8,952 nt of DNA from assembly GCA_036393835.1 (NCBI GenBank), contig DASWGI010000044.1, forward strand, positions 1 through 8,952, given 5' to 3'. Shown here one piece after another: positions 1 through 5,821 of the stretch (the first letter of the stretch is position 1; every line of letters starts with the position of its first letter). The position numbers were made by a program, and so were the translations under genes. The DNA comes from VBKO01 sp036393835. Its GTDB lineage: Bacteria; Myxococcota; Myxococcia; Myxococcales; 40CM-4-68-19. The notes below the pieces were generated by a model. It did not search any database and had not been told where the DNA came from. It saw only the letters and a list, made by a program, of their open reading frames with translations.

Positions 1-1
1 A

Positions 2-154
2 ATCACCATCCTGCTGGTCGAGCAGAACCTCCAGAAAGCCCTCGAGGTCGCCCGCCGCGGCTACGTCATCGAAACCGGCACCGTGAAGCTCTCCGGCACC
101 TCCGCCGACCTCCTCGCCGACCCCGCCATCCGCTCCGCCTACCTCGGCCTCTAG
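2..154 (+). CDS. livF: LivF-type ABC transporter ATP-binding protein, C-terminal end (partial)
   Basis: This is the last 50 codons of a gene that begins before the window and stops at TAG 152-154. The peptide opens with ITILLVEQNLQKAL, the post-Walker-B strand and switch region of LivF ATPases. LivF proteins characteristically have Glu-Gln-Asn where most ABC ATPases have the H-loop His. It ends with ADPAIRSAYLGL, the usual LivF C-terminus (a 'D..vr.aYLG' tail). The full protein would be about 235-240 residues and would power import of branched-chain or related amino acids at the cytoplasmic face. It presumably closes an upstream liv operon that is outside the window. Because the 5' part is absent, neither start nor operon membership can be checked. 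The family call is firm; the substrate is not known. Confidence 0.88.
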   Translation: MTILLVEQNLQKALEVARRGYVIETGTVKLSGTSADLLADPAIRSAYLGL

Positions 155-169
155 CAGGGACTACAAGAA

Positions 170-247
170 TTTCAGGGGAGCGCGGGAGACACGGGAGGGC
201 GGGAGATTTTTTTTTGAAAACCAAAATCCTCCCGCCCTCCCTTGAAA
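170..247. repeat. REP-like composite palindromic element
   Basis: The outer arms are 19 nt each and match at 17 of 19 positions: 170-188 reads TTTCAGGGGAGCGCGGGAG, and the reverse complement of 229-247 reads TTTCAAGGGAGGGCGGGAG. In addition, a 14-nt unit GGGAGSGCGGGAGA occurs twice in direct orientation at 176-189 and 193-206 (13 of 14 identical, period 17). The right arm can therefore pair with either left copy. Elements of this build, with a GC-rich inverted repeat between gene ends, resemble REP or other dispersed intergenic palindromes. Whether it is dispersed cannot be judged from one copy. It could simply be an elaborate terminator. Confidence 0.45.
193..241. terminator. Strong hairpin, likely bidirectional terminator
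   Basis: A 13-bp perfect GC-rich stem has its left arm GGGAGGGCGGGAG at 193-205 and its right arm CTCCCGCCCTCCC at 229-241. Past a single bulged C at 228 the stem can extend through an A-T block (ATTTT 206-210 with AAAAT 223-227). The loop contains the rest of a nine-T run. It lies between the plus-strand livF stop (154) and the stop of the minus-strand sugar-permease remnant (260), where convergent transcription would need a shared terminator. The T-run is inside the stem-loop rather than directly after it, so termination efficiency is inferred, not shown. The same segment also belongs to a larger repeat structure (170-247). Confidence 0.6.
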
Positions 248-259
248 CGCTTTTTAGTC

Positions 260-481
260 CTATTTGACGGCGCCGGTGGTCATGCCGCTGATGAACCAGT
301 CGAGGGACAAGGCGTAGACGATGACCACGGGGATGGAGCCGATGATGGCGGAGGCCATGAGGGGGCCCCAGAAGTAGACGTCGCCGCGGACCATCTCCAC
401 GCTGATGCCGACCGGGAGGGTGCGGTTGACGGTCGAGCTGATGAAGGTCAGCGCGTAGACGTACTCCTGGGCGGCCCAACT
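260..481 (-). pseudogene. Remnant of MalG-type sugar ABC transporter permease (C-terminal fragment)
   Basis: Read on the minus strand, 73 codons from 481 down to the stop codon (260-262) encode a typical end of a carbohydrate ABC permease of the MalG/UgpE type. It begins SWAAQEYVYALTFISS, continues through TLPVGI and RGDVYFWGPLMASA, and has a last membrane segment around IIGSIPVVIVYALSLDWFI. It closes with SGMTTGAVK, close to the common 'G.T.GAVK' C-terminus of these permeases. A normal member has about 270-300 residues. Here the N-terminal three quarters, including the EAA loop that docks the ATPase, are missing. Upstream of the Ser codon the frame meets a TGA within about eight codons, and none of the three minus-strand frames over 482-629 resembles a permease. 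There is no start codon or ribosome site, so this is a dead gene fragment or an assembly join. No intact sugar transporter genes are in the window. Confidence 0.8.
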
Positions 482-558
482 TCTTCTGCCTTCGATCGTT
501 CATGGACCCTCCCTCAAGGGCGTGACGGGACGCGGCACTCTAGTCCATGGTCGTTTGG

Positions 559-595
559 GGACAAAGCAGGTTGCGATGACCCTGCACACTTGTCC
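559..595. promoter_or_regulatory. Bipartite inverted repeat in glcD leader (candidate operator or 5'-UTR hairpin)
   Basis: The outer arms are GGACAA (559-564) and TTGTCC (590-595). The inner arms are GCAGG (566-570) and CCTGC (581-585). They are separated by a one-versus-four nt internal loop around a 10-nt apical loop. The dyad is centred about 50 bp before the preferred glcD start (630). An alternative ATG at 576 falls in the apical loop, so a folded RNA would hide that start. In the family context, glycolate/lactate operons are often controlled by FadR-type GntR regulators that bind TGGT/ACCA-like or TTGT/ACAA-like dyads, but no regulator gene is visible here. The symmetry is seen directly; the role is inferred. 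Confidence 0.4.
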
Positions 596-629
596 TGACC
601 GTGAACTTGTGCTCGATCTCCATCGGGTC

Positions 630-2081
630 ATGATTTCCCAGGCCGCCATCCGTTCCTTGCGGGAAGCCGTCGGCGAGCGGAACTGCATCACCGAGCCCGA
701 GCAGCTGCGCACCTACGAGTGCGACGGCCTGACCAGCTTCCGGCTCACGCCGGCGGTGGTGGTCCTCCCGTCGACGACCGCGGAGGTCGTCGAGGTGGTG
801 AAGATCGCGCACGCGCACGGCCTTCCGCTGGTGCCGCGTGGGTCCGGGACCGGCCTGTCCGGCGGCGCGCTGCCCGTCCCCGGGTGCGTCCTGGTCGGCC
901 TGGCCCGGATGAAGCGCATCCTCGAGATCGACCTTCCCAACGGGTGGATGCGGGTCGAGCCGGGCGTCATCAACCTGGAAGTGAGCCGCCGGCTCTCGCC
1001 GGACGGCTACTACTACGCGCCCGATCCCTCCTCGCAGAGCGTCTGCAGCATCGGCGGGAACGTGGCGGAGAATTCGGGCGGCGCGCACTGCCTCAAGTAC
1101 GGCTTCACCGTGAACCACGTGCTCGGCGCGCGCGTGGTGCTGGCGGACGGCTCGGTGCTGGACCTGGGCGGACCGGTGCTCGACACGCCCGGCTACGACC
1201 TGACCGGCGCGCTGGTGGGCAGCGAGGGCACGCTGGGCATCGTGACCGAGGTGGTGCTGCGCGTCCTGCGCAAGCCCGAGGCCACGCGGACCTTCTTCGC
1301 CACCTTCCCCTCCACCGACGAGGCCGGCCATGCGGTGTCGCGCATCATCGCCGCGGGCATCGTGCCCGCCGCCATCGAGATGATGGACCGGCTGGCGATC
1401 GTCGCGATCAAGGCGGCCACCGGGGTGGACTGGCCCGACGTCGGCGCGGCGCTCCTCATGGACGTGGACGGCCCGCTCGCCGAGGTCGAGCACACCGCGC
1501 AGGAGGCGGTGCGCATCGCGCGGGAGGCGGGCGCGCTCCTCGTGCGCCTGCCCAAGGACGAAGCCGAGCGGCAGACGATGTGGAAGGGCCGCAAGAGCGC
1601 CTTCGCGGCGGTGGGCCGCATCTCGCCCAACTACATGGTGCAGGACGGGGTCATCCCGCGCTCGGTCATCGCCCAGGTGCTGCGCGAGATCGAGGAGCTG
1701 GGGGCGCGCGCCGGGCTCCGCATCGCCAACGTGTTCCACGCCGGCGACGGCAACCTCCACCCGCTGGTGCTCTACGACGCCCGCATCCCTGGGCAGGAGG
1801 AGCTGGCGGAGAAGGTCGGGGGAGAGATCCTGCGCGCCTGCATCCGCGCGGGCGGCTCGATTACCGGAGAGCACGGCGTCGGGGCCGACAAGGCGCCCTA
1901 CATGGGCGAGCTGTTCTCGGACGACGATCTCGCCACCATGGCGCTCTTGCGCTGCTCGTTCGACCCCGAGGGCCGCATGAATCCGGGCAAGGTCTTTCCC
2001 ACTCCGCGCCTGTGCGGCGACAGGCCGGGGAAGTACGCGCCGCATCCGCTGGAGGAGAGCGGCGAGGCGGGGCGCGGATGA
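630..2081 (+). CDS. glcD: Glycolate oxidase subunit GlcD (FAD-linked oxidase)
   Basis: This is the FAD-binding catalytic subunit of glycolate oxidase, which oxidises glycolate (often D-lactate too) to glyoxylate. It has 483 residues against 499 in E. coli. The PCMH-type FAD domain shows PRGSGTGLSGGALPVPG from about residue 69 and then SSQSVCSIGGNVAENSGGAH with CLKYG. The FAD-oxidase C-terminal domain shows FHAGDGNLHP (GDG from residue 372) and ITGEHGVG (411-418), then MNPGKVFPTPR near the end. These match GlcD closely across the whole length. Start choice: the frame is open back to GTG 522, with another ATG at 576 preceded by a GCAGG motif. Codons 576-629 lack the strong third-position G/C bias that sets in soon after 630, and homology begins at about IRSLREAVG, so ATG 630 is preferred although it has no clear Shine-Dalgarno. 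The stop overlaps the glcE start as ATGA, giving translational coupling. A D-lactate dehydrogenase role is the main alternative. Confidence 0.93.
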   Translation: MISQAAIRSLREAVGERNCITEPEQLRTYECDGLTSFRLTPAVVVLPSTTAEVVEVVKIAHAHGLPLVPRGSGTGLSGGALPVPGCVLVGLARMKRILEIDLPNGWMRVEPGVINLEVSRRLSPDGYYYAPDPSSQSVCSIGGNVAENSGGAHCLKYGFTVNHVLGARVVLADGSVLDLGGPVLDTPGYDLTGALVGSEGTLGIVTEVVLRVLRKPEATRTFFATFPSTDEAGHAVSRIIAAGIVPAAIEMMDRLAIVAIKAATGVDWPDVGAALLMDVDGPLAEVEHTAQEAVRIAREAGALLVRLPKDEAERQTMWKGRKSAFAAVGRISPNYMVQDGVIPRSVIAQVLREIEELGARAGLRIANVFHAGDGNLHPLVLYDARIPGQEELAEKVGGEILRACIRAGGSITGEHGVGADKAPYMGELFSDDDLATMALLRCSFDPEGRMNPGKVFPTPRLCGDRPGKYAPHPLEESGEAGRG

Positions 2082-3217
2082 CCACCCCGTTCGAGGCGGC
2101 CGAGGCGCACGAGCCGCGCAGCCTGGCCGAGGCGGCGCGGGCGATGGAGCAGCTCGCTCGCGAGGGGAAGCGCGTCGCGTTCCTCGGCGGCGGGACCGAG
2201 CTCGAGCTGGGCCCCTGGCCCGAGCGCATCGACGCGGTGGTCCGCACCCGCGGTCTGGGCCGGATCGTCGAGTACCAGCCGGCCGACATGGTCATGGTGG
2301 TCGAGGCCGGGCTGACGATGGGCGAGATGCAGGCGGCGGCGCGCGAGCACCGGCAGCGCCTCGCGCTGGATCCGCCCTGGCCCGAACGCGCCACGATCGG
2401 AGGCATCGTCGCGACGGGCGCCTTCGGCCCGCGCCGGGCGCGCTACGGCGCGGTGCGCGACCTGATCATCGGCGTCCAGTTGGTGCGGGCGGACGGCGCG
2501 GTGGCGCACGGGGGCGGCAAGGTGGTGAAGAACGTGGCCGGCTTCGACCTGCCCAAGGTGGCCTGCAGCTCGCTCGGCACGCTGGGCCTGATCGCGAGCG
2601 CGACGTTCCGGCTGCACCCGCTGCCGGAAGCCTCGGAGACGGTGGAGGTGCCGGGCCTCTCCGCCGCGGAGGTGGTCGCGATGGTGTCGCGGATCCGCGC
2701 CGCGCAGCTCGAGCCGGCGGCGGCCGCCGCGCTGCGAGGGCCCTCCGGATACGACCTCGCGCTTTGCTTCGAAGGGTTCGGGAAGGGTGTCGAGCAGCAG
2801 ATCGGCAAGCTGCGGCAGCTCGCGCCCTCCGCCCGGGCGGAGGAAGGCGCCTGGGCGCGGCACGACGAGGTGCGCACCGGCGGCCCGCTCCGGATCAAGG
2901 TGGCGTCGCTACCCACGCAGCTGCCCGAGGTGGATCGGCTGGTCTCGCCCCTCGGGCTGCGCTTCGCCTGGTACCCGACCCTGGGCCTGGGATTCGCGAG
3001 CGGCGCCGCGGGAGAGCAGGCGGCCGCGCTGATCGCCGACGCGCGCGCGGAGCTCCTGCGCCGGGGCGGGTCGTTGGTGGTGCAGGCGGCGCCGGCCGGG
3101 CTGCGTGTCGATCGCTGGGGCCCCCCTCCGCCGTCGTTCCCGGTCATGCAACGCGTGAAGCAGAACTTCGATCCGGACCGACGCCTCAACCCGGGCCGCT
3201 TCGTCGGAGGGCTGTAG
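2078..3217 (+). CDS. glcE: Glycolate oxidase subunit GlcE (FAD-binding)
   Basis: This is the second flavin subunit of the GlcDEF complex, 379 residues (E. coli GlcE 350). Such subunits have a PCMH-type FAD domain but lack the full C-terminal oxidase domain of GlcD. Visible motifs are LGGGTELELG (residues 36-45), the phosphate-binding turn; ATIGGIVATGAFGPRRARYG (105-124), followed by VRDLIIGVQLV; and GGKVVKNVAGFDLPK (146-160), a hallmark of GlcE. The C-terminus carries QNFDPDRRLNPGRF, the shortened end shared by these flavoproteins. The ATG overlaps the glcD stop by four bases, and the TAG stop shares its G with the GTG start of glcF, so all three subunits are probably made from one message at matched levels. 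Residues around 219-230 (a run of Ala plus Leu-Arg-Gly) look low-complexity but lie in the variable middle region. No defect was seen. Confidence 0.92.
   Translation: MTTPFEAAEAHEPRSLAEAARAMEQLAREGKRVAFLGGGTELELGPWPERIDAVVRTRGLGRIVEYQPADMVMVVEAGLTMGEMQAAAREHRQRLALDPPWPERATIGGIVATGAFGPRRARYGAVRDLIIGVQLVRADGAVAHGGGKVVKNVAGFDLPKVACSSLGTLGLIASATFRLHPLPEASETVEVPGLSAAEVVAMVSRIRAAQLEPAAAAALRGPSGYDLALCFEGFGKGVEQQIGKLRQLAPSARAEEGAWARHDEVRTGGPLRIKVASLPTQLPEVDRLVSPLGLRFAWYPTLGLGFASGAAGEQAAALIADARAELLRRGGSLVVQAAPAGLRVDRWGPPPPSFPVMQRVKQNFDPDRRLNPGRFVGGL
3205..3216 (+). promoter_or_regulatory. Ribosome-binding site for glcF
   Basis: CGGAGG at 3205-3210, inside the last codons of glcE, stands six bases before GTG 3217. 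It supports the GTG start that overlaps the glcE stop codon by one base (TAGTG). Confidence 0.6.
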
Positions 3218-4473
3218 TGCCGGAGCGGAAGCTGATCGACGACTGCGTGCACTGCGGCTTCTGCCTGCCGGCGTGCCCGACGTACCACAACTGGGGCGAG
3301 GAGATGGACTCGCCCCGCGGGCGCATCTACCTCATGAAGGCGCTGGCCGACGGGAAGATCGCCCTGAACGACACCGTGATCTCGCACTTCGACAGGTGCC
3401 TGGGATGCATGGCCTGCGTCACCGCCTGCCCGTCGGGCGTGCGCTACGACGTGCTGATCGAGGAGCAGCGCGCCGAGATCGAGGCCGCCCGCCCGCGGGG
3501 ACTGCTGGACCGCCTCTTCCGCGCGCTCATCTTCGCGCTCTTCCCGTATCCCTCGAGGCTGCGCGCGGCGGCGTTCTTCCAGCTCCTCTACGTGAAGAGC
3601 GGGTTGCGGTGGCTCCTGCGCGCGCTCCGGGTGCCGTCGCTGCTTCCAGCGCGGCTGGCACAGTTGGAGAGGCTGATGCCGGACGTCACCGCCCGAGCGC
3701 TCCGGGCGCGCCTGCCCGAGGTGGTGCCTGCGCAGGGCGAGCGGCGCGCGCGCGTGGCCTTGCTCGCCGGCTGCGTGCAGCGCGTCTACTTCCCCGAGGT
3801 CAACGCCGCCACGCTGCGGGTGCTCGCCGCGGAAGGCTGCGAGGTGGTGGTGCCGCCCGCGCAAGGCTGCTGCGGGGCGCTCTCCTTGCACGCGGGGCGC
3901 GACGGAGAAGCGCGCGAGCTGGCGCGCGCGCTCGTCGAAAGCTTCCCCGCGGACGTGGACGCGGTGGTCGTGAACGCGGCCGGCTGCGGATCGCACCTCA
4001 AGGACCTGCCGCGCATCCTGCGCGGCGACGCCCGCGCGGAAGCCTTCGCCGCCAAGGTGCGCGACGTGACCGAGTTCCTCGCCGCGCTGCCGCCGCGCGC
4101 GACGCGCCATCCGCTGGCGGTCCGCGCCGCCTACCACGACGCCTGCCACCTGCGGCACGCCCAGCGGATCGTCGAGCCGCCGCGCCAGCTCTTGCGCGGC
4201 ATCCCCGGGCTGACGCTGGTCGAGATCGCCGATTCCGATCAGTGCTGCGGCAGCGCCGGCGTCTACAACCTGGTGCAGCCGCAGAGCGCGCGCCAGATCG
4301 GCGAGCGCAAGGTGGCGAACGTGCTCGAGGCCGCCCCGGAGCTGCTGGTGAGCGCGAACCCCGGCTGCACGTTGCAGATCCAATCCATCCTGCGCGACCG
4401 CGGCTTGTCCTTGCGCGCCGCGCACCCGATCGAGGTGCTGGACGCCTCGATCCGCGGGGCAGCACGCGCTTGA
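3217..4473 (+). CDS. glcF: Glycolate oxidase iron-sulfur subunit GlcF
   Basis: This is the electron-transfer subunit of GlcDEF, 418 residues (E. coli 407). Two ferredoxin-type [4Fe-4S] motifs are complete: CVHCGFCLPACP (Cys 10, 13, 16, 20) and CLGCMACVTACP (Cys 61, 64, 67, 71). Residues about 90-150 form a hydrophobic/amphipathic linker (GLLDRLFRALIFALFPYPS onward) that may sit against the membrane. Two cysteine-rich CCG domains follow: GCCGALSLHAG with Cys 218/219, and YHDACHLRHAQ plus DQCCGSAGVYN with Cys 343/344, then SANPGC. These coordinate a further Fe-S centre in this family and pass electrons towards the quinone pool. The GTG start shares one base with the glcE stop and has a good ribosome site. 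All cysteine ligands are present, so an active protein is expected. A lactate dehydrogenase (LldE/LldF-like) or glycerol-3-phosphate GlpC-like role is less likely because glcD and glcE are adjacent. Confidence 0.93.
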   Translation: MPERKLIDDCVHCGFCLPACPTYHNWGEEMDSPRGRIYLMKALADGKIALNDTVISHFDRCLGCMACVTACPSGVRYDVLIEEQRAEIEAARPRGLLDRLFRALIFALFPYPSRLRAAAFFQLLYVKSGLRWLLRALRVPSLLPARLAQLERLMPDVTARALRARLPEVVPAQGERRARVALLAGCVQRVYFPEVNAATLRVLAAEGCEVVVPPAQGCCGALSLHAGRDGEARELARALVESFPADVDAVVVNAAGCGSHLKDLPRILRGDARAEAFAAKVRDVTEFLAALPPRATRHPLAVRAAYHDACHLRHAQRIVEPPRQLLRGIPGLTLVEIADSDQCCGSAGVYNLVQPQSARQIGERKVANVLEAAPELLVSANPGCTLQIQSILRDRGLSLRAAHPIEVLDASIRGAARA

Positions 4474-4474
4474 G

Positions 4475-4510
4475 TCCGACGATCGTCGCACTTGCGTACG
4501 TCGGATTTTT
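4475..4510 (+). terminator. Terminator-like hairpin after glcF
   Basis: The stem TCCGACG (4475-4481) / CGTCGGA (4499-4505) begins two bases after the glcF stop and is followed at once by five T residues (4506-4510). A short inner helix CGC/GCG with an ACTT loop can form inside it. The stem is modest (7 bp, 9 with a G-U pair), so it may only attenuate. An alternative hairpin TCGGA (4501-4505) / TCCGA (4510-4514) would use the same right arm. Confidence 0.5.
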
Positions 4511-4537
4511 CCGAGATCCGTAGCGCCCCAATCCTGC

Positions 4538-4548
4538 GGGAGCGACCG
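4538..4548 (+). promoter_or_regulatory. Ribosome-binding site for the binding-protein gene
   Basis: GGGAG at 4538-4542 is six bases before ATG 4549. It selects this start over an upstream in-frame start at 4492 (TTG), whose extra 19 residues lie over the terminator-like hairpin and would place charged residues before the signal peptide. Confidence 0.6.
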
Positions 4549-5748
4549 ATGAGACCCACGAAGTTCCTCGTGCTGGCTCTGGCCCTGGCCCTGTCGGGCG
4601 CCGCCTCGGGCCAGGAGAAGAAGATCGCGCTGGGCGCCGCCGTGCAGCTCACCGGGCGCCTGGCCAACACCGGCCGCTATTACGGCGACGGCTACCAGAT
4701 CACCGTCGACAAGATCAATCAGAAGGGCGGCGTCACCGTCGGCGGCACCAAGTACCAGCTCGCGCTGCGCATCTACGACAGCCAGTCGGACACCAACCTC
4801 GGTGTGCGGCAGTACGTGCAGCTCCTCACGCAGGACAAGGTCAACTTCCTGCTCGGGCCGTTCTCCTCGAACGACGCGCTCGACGATTCGTCGGTGGCCG
4901 AGAAGTACCAGGTCCCGATGGTGCAGGGAGGAGGCGCGTCCACGCAGATCTTCAGCCGCGGCTACAAGTACGTGTTCGGCACGCTGCCTCCGGCCGACGA
5001 CTACTTCTCGAGCACCATCAAGATGATGGGGAAGCTCGACCCGAAGCCGAAGACGGTCGCGCTCGTTGCCGCCGACGATTCCTTCGACGTCTCGGTGGCC
5101 AACGGGACGCGCAAGCTCCTCAAGGAAGCCGGGCTGGAGCTGGTCGTCGACAAGCAGTTCCGCGAGAACAACGCCGACTTCTCCTCCATCCTCTCGCTCG
5201 TCAAGTCGAAGGACCCGGACGTGATCCTCTGGGCGGGTCACGAGGGCGAGGCGCTGAACTTCATCCGGCAGGCGAAGAGCCTGGACGTGAACCCGAAGCT
5301 CTTCTACTCGTTCACCGTCGGCGTCCCCACCGCCGACTTCCGCAAGGCGCTCGGGAAGGATGCCGAGTACGCCTTCGGCATGACGCCCTGGCTGCCCGAG
5401 AAGGAGCTGGAGGACGACTGGTTCGGCGACGCCGAGCAGTTCGACAAGGAATACCAGGCGAGGTTCAAATACTCGCCCGACTACCACGCCGCTTCGGCGG
5501 CGGCCGACGTGGAGACGTTCGCCAAGGCCATCGCGGCCGCGGGCACGCTCGATCCGAAGAAGGTGCGCGACGAGATCGCCAAGGTCGAATTCCAGAGCCT
5601 CTACGGACACATCAAGTTCCAGCCGAACGGTCAGATCTCGCTGCCCCAGACCGTGATCCAGATCCAGGACGCCAAGGTGGTGCCGATCTACACCGAGGAC
5701 TTCATCGGGAAGCCTCGCTACCCGATCCCCCCGTGGTCGAAGCGGTGA
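4549..5748 (+). CDS. LivK-type periplasmic substrate-binding protein of amino-acid/amide ABC importer
   Basis: This is the secreted ligand receptor of the ABC importer encoded downstream, 399 residues, normal for type I periplasmic binding proteins of the Peripla_BP_6 (Leu/Ile/Val-binding) class. Residues 1-21 are a signal peptide: MRPTKF, then a Leu/Ala core, then SGAASG, with likely cleavage before Gln22. The first lobe opens KKIALGAAVQLTGRLANTG. The hinge-side motifs LLGPFSSND (Gly103-Asp109) and VQGGGAST (125-132) sit where LIV-binding proteins bind the amino-acid carboxylate and amino groups. The second lobe has TVALVAADDSFDVS and DPDVILWAGHEGEALNFIRQ, and the tail has YGHIKFQPNGQ. AAG codons are frequent, consistent with high expression. 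There is no lipobox Cys, so it is soluble in the periplasm. The ligand cannot be read from sequence: branched-chain amino acids are the default, but this class also takes amides, urea, aromatic acids and other small carboxylates, and glcDEF lies next door. Confidence 0.88.
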   Translation: MRPTKFLVLALALALSGAASGQEKKIALGAAVQLTGRLANTGRYYGDGYQITVDKINQKGGVTVGGTKYQLALRIYDSQSDTNLGVRQYVQLLTQDKVNFLLGPFSSNDALDDSSVAEKYQVPMVQGGGASTQIFSRGYKYVFGTLPPADDYFSSTIKMMGKLDPKPKTVALVAADDSFDVSVANGTRKLLKEAGLELVVDKQFRENNADFSSILSLVKSKDPDVILWAGHEGEALNFIRQAKSLDVNPKLFYSFTVGVPTADFRKALGKDAEYAFGMTPWLPEKELEDDWFGDAEQFDKEYQARFKYSPDYHAASAAADVETFAKAIAAAGTLDPKKVRDEIAKVEFQSLYGHIKFQPNGQISLPQTVIQIQDAKVVPIYTEDFIGKPRYPIPPWSKR

Positions 5749-5761
5749 GCATCCGTCCCCA

Positions 5762-5793
5762 GCCGCCGCCCTATTCGGCGGCGCTGCGCTTTT
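5762..5793 (+). terminator. Hairpin between binding-protein gene and livH (possible attenuator)
   Basis: A 7-bp GC stem GCCGCCG (5762-5768) / CGGCGGC (5776-5782) has the loop CCCTATT and lies 13 bases after the stop codon. A four-T run follows only after a 7-nt gap (5790-5793), so it is not a textbook terminator. In liv operons a structure here commonly protects or partially terminates the abundant binding-protein message, giving more receptor than permease. That role is inferred. Confidence 0.4.
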
Positions 5794-5807
5794 AGAGCTC
5801 CGTCATC

Positions 5808-5821
5808 GAGGGGAGGGTTCT
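5808..5821 (+). promoter_or_regulatory. Ribosome-binding site fixing a TTG start for livH
   Basis: The purine-rich run GAGGGGAGGG at 5808-5817 is an unusually strong Shine-Dalgarno whose GGAGG core lies five bases before TTG 5822. There is no ATG or GTG in frame nearby. The next in-frame ATG falls inside the first membrane helix, so TTG is the likely start. Confidence 0.65.

Noticed and set aside
66..503. Minus-strand open frame of 145 codons over the sugar-permease remnant
   Set aside because: It is in a different frame from the recognisable permease peptide, and its Arg/His/Gly-rich translation has no family resemblance.
511..520. Small palindrome CCCTCAAGGG
   Set aside because: Four-base arms with a two-base centre are too short to mean anything in this composition.
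242..598. Plus-strand open frame of 118 codons
   Set aside because: It lies antisense to the permease remnant and continues through the dyad and glcD leader. Its composition is Asp/Gly/His-rich without any motif.
540..629. Sigma70-type promoter for glcD
   Set aside because: TTGCGA (571) and TTGTCC (590) were tried as -35 boxes, but no convincing -10 element stands 16-18 bp downstream, so no promoter is called.
719..2077. Plus-strand open frame that continues in frame into glcE, suggesting a large fusion
   Set aside because: This part is a +1 shadow of glcD, Arg/Ala-rich without motifs. glcE begins at the ATG 2078 that overlaps the glcD stop.
2443..5610. A very long open frame on the minus strand (over 1000 codons) across glcE, glcF and the binding-protein gene
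   Set aside because: It is the antisense shadow of GC-rich genes: Arg/His/Gln-rich composition, no domain, and it crosses three well-supported plus-strand genes.
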